Assembly (NCBI GenBank): GCA_027382625.1
Contig: JAJKFJ010022785.1
Coordinates: 1 to 64,000, forward strand
DNA from: Tetmemena sp. SeJ-2015
Taxonomy: Eukaryota > Ciliophora > Spirotrichea > Sporadotrichida > Oxytrichidae
Direction of reading: 5' to 3'
Length of the DNA: 64,000 nucleotides
The notes under the pieces are model-generated. The model was not told the DNA's origin and searched no databases. It worked only from the letters and a program-made list of their open reading frames with translations. Made by a program: the position numbers and the translations under genes. Within the stretch, counting starts at the first letter, position 1; each line of letters opens with the position of its first letter. Below, piece after piece: positions 36,616 to 48,600 of the stretch.

Positions 36616-39600
36616 TCACTTAATTATGTGTTCTGGTATCTAAGATATGTAGGCCTCTAAATTCGAGAGATAGATGTTTTCTAAAAGATTGAAGAGAACT
36701 GAATTTCTCGAACGTATAAATAAAATCGTTTTAGATTAATCAGTTTAAATTTTCCCAATTATATTCCAGAGGCATATGACTCATCGCATTTGTACTGGTC
36801 TTCCCTTGAAAGTTTATTTCGATATTATCTTTGAATTTATTTATTATCCTTAGATACACTAAGCACATCTTGAATTAAATTATACCTTAAAATGTAAATA
36901 TTATTGAGATTTAATTGGTGAATAAGAAGGAGTTAAATTCTAGAGAAAGAAAGAGGGATATTTTAACTTTAAAATTGGTGTTATAAGTGTACTTACTTAA
37001 ATTACGCACTTTAAAATAACTAAAATCTAAAATGACACTTTCGTTTTAATTAGTTCTTAGTCTTAGACTTAATGATATAACAGTAGCAGCAGCAGCAATA
37101 GAAGCTATTTAATTTATTTATAATAAAACAAGAGATGCTTCAAAGAGAAAAATTACTAAAATAGGGATAGTTTCAAAAGAACTAAATCTAAGATCTAGGC
37201 AATTATTATTGAGAATTCAACTCTTTTTCTATTTCTACTTCCTAATTCAATCCTACTCATATTATATACTTTTTACTTACATCTTATTTGGTAAGGTTTA
37301 ATTCAATCTGTCTAGAAATTAAATATAAACTTATTCTGCCTAGCTTAATTTAACGACTTAAATTTTATTAAAAATATTTTATTAGTCTTTACTACGACTC
37401 ATTTTAACATTGTGCTGCTCAATTGGCTTTACTTTAATTTTTTCTTTTTATATTTCGGTTTCTTTGCTTTACTGACGCTTTTCTAGGATTATTTTAAAGC
37501 AATAGTTTCAAGTTATGAAGAACTAAATGGATTTAGCTCTTTATCCTCACTTAGTATTTTTAGTAAAAATAGGCACAATAATTTTCTTATTGAATTTATC
37601 CATAATTTAAGTTTAGTTATCGCTTACTTAAATACTTTTTTAATTTCTATAATGATTTTTGATTTAGTTGCAGGTCACCTTTTCTTTATAAGGATTGTAA
37701 TGATTAGATTATTAATTATATCAATTTATGAAACAATTTAAAATATATCGTCAATTTTTCTTAATAATTTTTTATTAACAGTAAGAAAAGTTTTAATAAA
37801 TAGAGATAAATAAAGAAATTAATTCTAATATTTTAATATTTTTTTCCAAGTTGTATTTAGGTCAGAGGATTTTAATTATAAACTCAGAGAAGAGAAACGA
37901 TCATCTTATTTTTATTTTTGTCCCTTATTATTGTATTTTAAAAAATGGCTTTTATTTATTTAATGACTCTAAAATTTGTTCGAATTACTCTTTATAGCTG
38001 AGCATCTAGAGATGAGATTCGTATTTTATTTCTTGCTGAACAAACTTACTCTTTTGCTGACAAAGGCAAATTATAGCTGAGAATTTAATAAAAAAGATAA
38101 GGAAATTTAAATATAAAAAATCAAATAATTAAAATGTGTGGCAGTTAAAGTTTGAGTTTTTTAGTTGAAATTATAACGCATTAAATTCTAAGTAACTTTC
38201 TTCCTTGCAACTTCTTCGTTGGAGGTCCGTGTAACGGGTCACCTCGGTCAAAATCTCTTCAGAAACACCTCCTTTCGTAATGTCAGTATAACATAGTCAT
38301 ATTTAAATTAAATAAGCTATCGAACAAGCCCCATATTGGGGTAACTACTACATAATTTAACGGCCAACATTTTATAACTCTTCATTTATTATTTTAACTT
38401 AATTTCCATTATCAAATAAATTGTAACTATAGCAGATACACTTTGGGAGCCTTCTTTCTAAATCTAGTTTTGATCTCAATTATGATAAAGTAGCACCAGT
38501 TAATGAAGAATACACAGTTACCAGTTATTACAAAAGCATATAGTATGGCCAGAGTTTCATCTGACAGAAAAACTGAACTATCTTAATACTAAGTATTCTC
38601 TGACATCCACACAGCTGGTTTATTTATAATGAAGAATATCGCAATGTAAAAAGTTCCTAAAGATATCAGAAGCGACAGTCTCTCCAAGTGCATCAGAGAA
38701 TCACTTATAAACGGTTAGAAATGTTAGTGCGCTGTCTCGAATAAAAATATTATCAAGATCACTACTTTTTATCAGATTTATATTTTACGAGTGTTTAAAC
38801 GATGACGCCTTAACTTCTTAAAAACACAGCCATAAAGATAATGATCATTTTTCTGTAAACAATTACGATATCCCAGTAAAAGAACTTTTTCTTATAGCCT
38901 TTGAAAAGGAAACCATATTTTCTTTTCAAAGTCAGTGAATCCAAAAATTCTCTATTCCGAATCAATATGACCAAATTTAATTTAAAAAATTATTTTGAGA
39001 AAATTAGAACTCAAAATAGAGTTTTTACATAATTCTTTTTAATTTAAAATATTTTATAGAAATTGCATCCTGTAATTATCCCTCTAAATTCTTTTTATCC
39101 AGCATTAAGATTGATTTATTTTAGAAAAGTTGTAATAATATTAAAATAAATATATATTCTTGATCATGTAATAATACAAGTTTATTTTTAAGTGCGACAA
39201 AAGGAATGCCAAGCCCCCACAACAAAATACTTGGAATCGCGAACGCCTGACTATAGAACTTGTGATTATCACTCCAACACACAATCTCCAAATCTTTGAA
39301 CAGTCTACTTTCTCCTTCGATCGTCTAGCATCTGAAATTGTACAACATGTACTGAACAATTGATGGGTGAGCTAAATTAAAATATAGACACTTTTCATTT
39401 TAATTTAATTGTTTCTAATTTAGGAAGAGAGAAACAATTAGACCTGATGTAAACTTACTCAAGATTTCAAAATTCTTTCCTTTTTTCACTTTTATAGCAA
39501 TAAATTTATTGGTGAATCAAATAATTTTATAATGAAAATTAAATGAAGATGCTTAAAGGCTCTTAAAAAATTTGCTCAACCCATATTATATAAGTATAAG

Positions 39601-42600
39601 GAGAAAATTCAATGGCATTTTAATTTTATCAAAAAATATCTCTGAATAGTAAAAGAATACAGTAAAAGTTCCAAACAAATATATATTGTGAGGAGAATAA
39701 GAGTTATCAAAAGAAGATAAGCTACTACTTATCAACTTTACTAATCGGATATTAAAATATATTCCAAACATATTAGCTTGTAAACGACAGTAGCTAAATA
39801 ACAGCATGGAGCCATGAAAATGGGGATCAACGCAATTATTACAAGTTTTATGAAATATATCCTTGTCTGATTTTAAGGAAATTAGGAATAAACCCACAGG
39901 GCATAAATAAACACGATCATAACAGGTAAAAAAGGGGCAATAAACAGATGTCAGCCCATTATGTCAGTTAATACGTTATGACAAACCTCTATAATTTGGG
40001 GACGAGAGAGAATCCCCTTTGGTACTTCACGTCTGGCCCTCCCCTTCAATCCTTACTCTGAGTACATATGATCTGCCCTCGATTGGGCGCAAAAACCTCA
40101 AATCTGGTCTTAGTTAGACATGGATTAAGGGGGGAGCAAGAGATTTACCAAATTGACTAGACACAGTATGAAACCTTGGTTTTAGGCGATCACCAATAAG
40201 TAACATCTGTAGTGCATACACCAGCGGTTAGGCATCACATTAACACCTTCAAAAGCTGCGTCTACTAAAATTAATTCAGCATGCTCTTGCCACTAACCTT
40301 CTAGGTTCCCTAGGGAGTTTTTACAGTAAACATTGCTTCTTATTAGGGTTCCATAACTCCTTTAATGGAAGGTCATTAATCTAGAACCAACAGGCTACAT
40401 TTTGGGAAGTAGTACAGTTCTCGCACCGCTTTGTAGTTCGCCAAAATCCACACACTCTTCTTTAGATGCACTACACCACTTTCCATGGTTATTAAACTAG
40501 ATCGCCTCCAGGGGGGATACGAAACACAATCGATGCAGAGACTAATGGCCGGCTAATCTCCTGACCTCAGCCAAGCCGACTTTGGTGCCACTTTGCGGGT
40601 CCTAGATTTTAACTTTCTAATTAATAATTTGTTGATTTTAAATACTTAAATTTGATTAAATAAATTAGTGTAATCACTTTGCTATTAAGAGATGAAGCAG
40701 TCATAAAATATAATTCAAAGCTAAAGAGTTAAGTGTATGCTGTGGATATTTGCTCAGTCCCAAACAGAAATCCTTTTATTTCATCGCTCCAAGAAATCTC
40801 GAATACAGATATAATCAATTTATCGAATGTTCACTTTTTGAAAATTTAATCATGAGGAGTTGTATATGGTTAAACAAAATTTTAGTATAGACACTAAACT
40901 CTATGGAGGGGTTATTAGATAATTTATATTTAATTTTAAATATATCGATAATTCAAAAAGTTAAAATAGTTTAGTGAAATTGAATTAGTCTGTGGCTCCA
41001 GCAAGAATTAATTTTTAAGAGTTGAATAAGTCATGAATACCAGGATTGCAATTCTTATTTTATAATTAAAATTTAAAATTAAGGCAAGAGCAACAAATAT
41101 TAGTCTAACGATATTAACTGCTTACGAAGGACACTTAAAGATAAATTAAATTGAGTAAGTGGGATATACTATATGAAGACTGACCACAAATACTCTCTAA
41201 TATGTCGTTTAATTAATTTGAATTATGCTTTTCGAATAAATAATTATAACTGCTGATCTCTAAAGTTCCTAGCTTAATAATTATCAACCTGACTCAATCA
41301 CATTTGAAATGGAAAGTCTCCACTCCTCTGAATAGTAGCAGCTTGCTATGTCAATACTACTTCTACAAAAGTATTTTAAGTTGTTTTAGAATCACGCCAG
41401 TGAGGATTTAATAAATCTGTGCTCCATCCTTAAATTAAATCTGAGATTAATCTCCAGCCACTCCGATCCCTAAATCAAAATATATTATCATTTAATTAGA
41501 ACGGCAGTCACTGATTCTTAAAGTTATTAATTCAAGATTAATTAAAAAGTATCTCTTCACATAAGGTATAATCTTAAACAAATTTACAATTTATTAACTA
41601 ATTATTTCCAACCACCCTAAGCAACTACAATTCTAATCTATTAGCACACTTGAATGAAGAGACTCTTGAGTAAAAATATAAAATACCCATCCTTGCAATC
41701 GCTGCAAAGTATTCCTTGATATTCATCAGAGCATTAATCCTCCGGGATCAATTATTCGCTTGAACTTATTCCTATACAAGAAGCGGTATAAAAGCATTCA
41801 TAAAATAATCCAAATCTAAATTTAAAATAAATTTCAGTTCAAATTGATATAAACTATCTGAAGTGTATGAAGCTCTCCAGAATCCTGGACTCGGCCAAAT
41901 TTTAGATCCCCCTGGACAGCTAGCTTTACTTTGGGGACATGAAACACAACTTAAAACCAATTTTATTTTTAAAGTAACTCCCAGGAGAAGTTAATAAATA
42001 AAAACGATAATAAAGGAATAAGTTTGCTTTACAATCAAATAGGTATTTTAAGGACATTCTACGCATTTACCTGCCACAGTTAGCTGCTCAATTTAAAAAT
42101 AATCACCAACTAAGCACGGTCTGAGGTTTATAATTAGTCGAAGATTAAGATTTTCTAGATGATTAGAACTCATAAAGTTCTTGTTCGATATACTTTACTC
42201 GTCTATGGCATCAGATTTGATTAAAATACTGTAGTTTAGTCCTGGAGTGCCTGTAAATTAAACTCCATGAATATTAAAAACACCATTAAAAGCTGTGAAT
42301 TGATTTGGCCCTTCTAAGATTGGAGAATATACTGAGGTGGCTGAAGTTTTATTAAAATAAAATTTAGGGGGGGGGACGGAAGTGCACACCCCCACTTTTT
42401 ATGATCAAAATTTATGAAAAAACATCCATTTAGGCCAAAATTGTCTAAAAACGCCAAAAAATTAAGAATTTTTAGCTTTCAAAATTTCCATGAGGGTCAA
42501 AATATATGATTTCAACTTTTATGAAATAACCTTAAATTATTTCCGAGCTCTGTTTTACTCATGAATATAAAGTCTTATGAAGATACTAGAGTTAATACAC

Positions 42601-45600
42601 ATATTAATTATTATTCGCCCTTCAGTTTTTTAAATGCGATTTGGCTGTTTTATCAAAATTCTTGAAATCTTAACTTGAATATTATTTAGAGAAGAATCTG
42701 ACAAGTTTAAATATAAAAGCCAATATCACTATATCTGAAATTACATAAATTACTGTTGTAAGCTCATTGATAAACTCTATAACATACTTCAGAGGATCTT
42801 ACAATCATATGTACAATTTTTTTTATAAGAATAATGATAACAATTCATAGCCCAAATAAGTTCTCAAATAATCCAGCTATCTGGGGACCTACTATATAGC
42901 AGATAACCTCTTTAAAAAAAACTTAATATAAAGTAATGAAATGCTACTTAGTTATTTATGGGAATAAAACATAATCATAACATCAATCAGTCATCAATAT
43001 TAAATTCAATAAATAATATTAATAGAGCATCCATAAAAAAGTGAAATTCGTAAAAATGACCCTCTTGGAAATTTTAAAAGCAAGAATTACTTAATTTTTT
43101 GGCATTTTTAGCTGATTTTGACAACATATGGGCATTTTTATTGGCATTATGTTCATATCTAGGGGGGTGTGCACTTCCGTCCCCCCCAAAATTTATTTTG
43201 AAATTTGAAAATCATTATCTACATAAATTAGAACAGTGGACTAGTTTGATGAAGTTACTATTTATCCATATTTATCAATTACTGCGAAGAATGTTGAAGG
43301 AATGATATCTCCACTCCTATGGTTCTCTAAATATGAAAGATTTAGAATTAATTTTCAAAATTATAATAAAGTAATTAATTTGTTAGGGTACGCTATGTTC
43401 GCCCACCCGCCTAATTTTAATAGTTTAGAGATGTCTTAGAAGAATTAGAGTGTAACCGAATGAAGTATAAAACTTAGTTTCCTGACCACCTGGCCATAAG
43501 CCAGATTGAAAGAAGTTGGAGGGAAAGAAGAAAAGGTAATGTCTCCATATCCGTTTAAAAGATTTCCATCATCAAGTTTGACTTAGCAATAGTTAAAACC
43601 ACCTCGGCATGTCTCTTGCCCTTACTGTCTTTCCCTGTCCTCTGCGTGTTAGATGTCTATGCATGAGTGGTTCCCTAGGTCAGGCAGGAGGCTGCTCCGG
43701 AGGGAGGTTCGAACTCCTCTGGTGACTCAAAGTCACAGCTATACTCCTCTCCCACTCACGGCTCCTCCATTAATACTATATAGTTCTTAGATCTCTGATG
43801 GGCCTCACTGTAGAAACAGGATTACACAGACACACCGCCTCCTGTAACCAGAGGAGTTCGAACCTCCCTCCGGAGCAGCCTCCTGCCTGACCTAGGGAAC
43901 CACTCATGCATAGACATCTAACACGCAGAGGACAGGGAAAGACAGTAAGGGCAAGAGACATGCCGAGGTGGTTTTAACTATTGCTAAGTCAAACTTGATG
44001 ATGGAAATCTTTTAAACGGATATGGAGACATTACCTTTTCTTCTTTCCCTCCAACTTCTTTCAATCTGGCTTATGGCCAGGTGGTCAGGAAACTAAGTTT
44101 TATACTTCATTCGGTTACACTCTAATTCTTCTAAGACATCTCTAAACTATTAAAATTAGGCGGGTGGGCGAACATAGCGTACCCTAACAAATTAATTACT
44201 TTATTATAATTTTGAAAATTAATTCTAAATCTATTATACAGGCAGTTCAACCTTAGTTGCTAAATTTGTGCATTTTATAAAATTCTTTACTCTAATTTTT
44301 AATTTATCATTCTTTCTTTTCTAAAATGTATATCTCTTTCATCTTTCATTTAGTCTTTAGTAGTTTATGAAATCAATAGCCTTGATGCTCTTAGTTTAAT
44401 TTAATCTTTGTAGGTTTTCTCTGCAATTATTGATAATTAGAATTTTAATTAAAGTAAAAACATATGCTTAAAATGTTTTAAAGAGTATTTGTAAACTCTG
44501 AGCAAGTGTTGCTTGATCTGGTCCATACAATACTGCTGAATTATTTGAGAACAGTACTTGACCATTAAAGTAAATTTAAGGATCTACTCCTTCATGGTAG
44601 ATTGCTCCACCATATCTATTAGCATAGTTGTTTGCGAAAGTGTTATTGGAAAGGAAAAAGAAGTATAAAATTATAATATTCAATAAGGAGTCAAAAATTT
44701 TCATTTTAATTAAAGTAATTAGAAAATAAATAACAAATTCAAATTTAAATCTGGTGAATATAATGAAATATCATACATTTTATGATTTTAAATTGTTAGA
44801 TAGTTTATAAAGCTTTATAATTTTAACTCTCCACTTGATATTTATGTATTTTTTTCAATTTGGAGCGAGTAATGCCTGATGAATTTTATAAAACTAAAAA
44901 GGTTACCACTATCCATATTATTCACTTAGAATGGAGCATCGAATTCAAATTTAAACTGTATTTTTATCAAAAAGATTTTAATTTTTTTTTAATAAAAAAT
45001 TTCTGCAATTTAAAATAAAAAAATTAAAGTAGCATAAGAACATTAATGTCTGGCATTTGAAATAAATAGCACCTCCGTAACCTATTTGCTTAAAAGAGAT
45101 GCCGTCTTTGCTAATTGATAAGAAAATCTATTAATTATCTGCACTATTCGAATCAAAATAATTGTTACTCATCATATTTATAATTAATAATCATTTTACT
45201 AGTAAAGTTATTTTTACTCAAAGAAATGCCTTGAATAAAATAAAATGAGGGCTGTCAAGAAATATTGCACCCCCACTCATTGCAGTACAATTTCTAAACG
45301 TTGAATTAATAATTTTGTACATCGTGGTTATGACGTCTACATACTCTTCAAGGTAAAATAAAAAAGTTTACTTTCTTCTTTTCAATATAGATAGCTCCAC
45401 CGAGGAAAGCCTGAAGGTTTTTGAATGTAGAATTTTAAATGAGAATCGAATTACAGTCACTGCAGTGTTATTATTTTTATCTTGTTTGCAGTAGAAAGCA
45501 CCTCCATTATCAACTACTAATGGGCCTACATCACGGAATTCTGAATTATAAATTTGGACTGATATCTGAGCTGCATAAATTTAGTTGAAGCTAATTTAGC

Positions 45601-48600
45601 TTGAGAAGCTGCAATTTTAAATGACTAAATTGCAAGCATATGTACCTTCAGCATAGATAGAGTTCCCTTAAGTTTCACTCCAATTTTCTATGAAATCTGA
45701 GTTTATTATAACCGAAAATTTAATAAGGAGTGAGATTAAATTTGGAATAAACATAATAACTTTTTATATATTGGCAGGTGCGAGTATTTGTGTTGAGATT
45801 ATTACGATACGATATAGCATTAAATTTTAAGCAAATTTCATTTAAGTATATTCCTCTTTTTCAGATCTGTGTAGAGAGTTGCCTACTGCAGAATTTTTTT
45901 AATTTGCTAATTTCTTGGCTGATACTCTGCAACAACAACAATATCTCTTGATAAACTTCTTCTATAGTAATAGTAGTATAATAGACCCTTCTAATAATTT
46001 TAAGAGCTATAGAACAAGCTCCATATAGAAATACGGAGCTAATATTTTAGCTGTCAACATTTTCAGCTCTTCATTTATTGCTTTAATTCAGTTTTAAATA
46101 TAAATTGTATTTTCAATTATAATGAAACCAGATTAAAGTTATTAGCATAAATGGCTCCTCCGACGTAGGAATTACTTTGATAAAAAGTGCTTAACTAAAA
46201 AATTCATAATTTATATGCAGTACTAGATTATAAGGGTACTTTAACCGAAAATCTGAATTGCGCCTCCTCCATTAGGAGAATAGCTAGTTGCATTATCATT
46301 CAATTAAAAAAAATTTGATTTGTTAAAACTTAATTTACTGGAGAAAATTTGTATTTTTATTTAATTGATAGAGAACTAAGTATTGAAAATGTGGATAGTG
46401 GAACCCTGAACAATTTAAATGAAGTCTCCTTTTATTTTCATGCTTTTTAGTAGATTCGAATACGAAGAAGATCCTGAAGTTTAAAATAAGAGTTTTGAAG
46501 AATCAGCAATCTTAATTTGCGTTTTAAATTTTTAATTAAATTTTTAATCACTGATGGTTACGTTTGAGAGATCGGGGTGGGGACAACATGTAAAAAGTAA
46601 TCTAAGTAAAAATATTTATTCAAAATGCAGAATATTTGAGAAAATTTAAATTAATTAATCTTCTAGAGGTTATTTATAAAATAAAAATTTGAATATTTTG
46701 CCATAATTTATAAGTTATGAATTTGCTTAGTCACAAATATGTCTGAATCAGAGCTAAGATAAAATAAGGTAAAAATGTTTTCAATTATTTAACTCTCTTT
46801 CCAATACTCTTTATGATTATTATTTAGAACGATTTCAGCATTAAATTTACAAAGATTTGCAATTTTTGAGGTCTAAACGAAAAAATAGTAGACCAATTGA
46901 TTGTGTAAGTTTAGATCAATTTAAATTTATCATATTTATGTTAAAGTAAGATTTTATTTATTTCAAAAACTGTTGAATCACCAATTAAAAAAGCCTTATC
47001 TACTTTCTAATCATAAAAATAATATTTAGGACGTTTCAATTAATGGAATATGCAACTTGCATGAATATCCGACATATTGCGTTCCGCTTAGTGACAAATA
47101 AAAATGTTTCTTTGAGAATAAAGTTCATATTAGTAAAAAATAAAATTCAAAGATAATTTTTTTTGTCAGTTGTAAAATTTTAATATTAAAAATACTTAAT
47201 TATTTTTCCTCCATTTTTGTCTCCTTTAGGCATACGAGGATTTTTAATAAAAATTATAAAAATAATTTACCTTTAGTCCCTGCCTGAAAAATCAATAAGG
47301 AAGTTACTGCTCTCTTCCTTTGCTTAATTGTCTGCAAAAATACTGTTCTTTATCACTACTCGTGCCTATATAAAAGTGAAGCCATTCCGAACAGAGGTGT
47401 TTTAAAAATTCCTATAAATTTAAGTTATTCTAGAAGATGCTAGAAAGAATGCTGATATTATAAAAATAAATAATATTTTGGGAAGAAGATGAGCCCAGGA
47501 CATCCATCACTGAGGAATCTACTAGCGAATAGTTGTCCAAGAAACTGCTATTCGAAATTACAATTAATTTTAAATCGTAACCCAAGACTCAGATTGGAGA
47601 CTTATTACACCAGCTTTTACAAATAATAAATAAAAGAGAGAGGAAGTTCAATTTTGAAGTAAATTTCTTATTAAAATTATTAAAAACATTTAAAATTCTT
47701 GATAAAAAATAACAGCTTTTCAATATAAAAAAGTGCAAATAAAATAAAAATAATTTTATTGAAATAAATAAAAAATATTGTATAGAGAGTTTTAATTTAA
47801 AAATTGGCATATAATTCTTATCCCACAAAATATACAGTTGCACCATTTTTGAGAAAGTTACAAAATAATATCGAAGCAGAGGAAAACTCAGATAATAGCA
47901 ATTCAAATAAATAATTGTATTTGCAATCGTTAAAACTAAAAAAATTGAAAATACTCCACCTTTCTGAGCTGAGTTCGCATAAAATGAGGAATTTTTAAGT
48001 ATTATATTAGACTAAACAGCTCTAATAACTCCGCCGTTGACTCCTTGGTTCTTCTAGAAGGTTGAGTTAACTGCTGTAAGACTTGAATCCTTTAAGACTA
48101 TAGTTGAACCCCTATCTGTAGAAGCACAGTTAGAAATAGTTACACCAATCATCTCCACCAAATATAGTTTCTCAAAATAAAACTGAGAGTCTAAGCTCAG
48201 ATCATTGTATGAATTTAAACTTATCTGAGAAGTAGGGCAACTAAAATTAAAAGACTTTATAAATTAAAATTGCTGTTGAAAAGTTGGATTTTAGACTGAT
48301 CGTAATTTGAACTTGAATAAATGGCAGAGCCAGAATAAGAAGAAAATTCTATGAAAGATGAATTAGAAATGCTAAGAATTCTGAAATCCTTCAGATAAAT
48401 TACACCCCCTGAAAGATATGATTGAGTCTATGTTTAAAAAATAAGCAAAATTATATGTAATAAGAGATTGGCTTATATTTAGTGCGAGTTAAGGATTTTC
48501 TGAATAGAATACTCCTCCATTTTAAGCTTGGGCTTATATAATATAACTCTTATAGAAAGTTAATTCCTATTTTGCTAATTGATTTTACGAATTCTCTTTG

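Noticed and set aside
42367..43187. G-run ends as telomere addition sites
   Set aside because: The runs are pure G/C without the A or T spacing of telomere repeats and form an inverted pair with a target duplication.
43690..43735. tRNA-like gene in the palindrome arms (GGTTCGAACTCC resembles a B box)
   Set aside because: A T-arm-like hairpin forms, but no matching acceptor stem or anticodon arm exists upstream, so only a B-box-like motif is noted.
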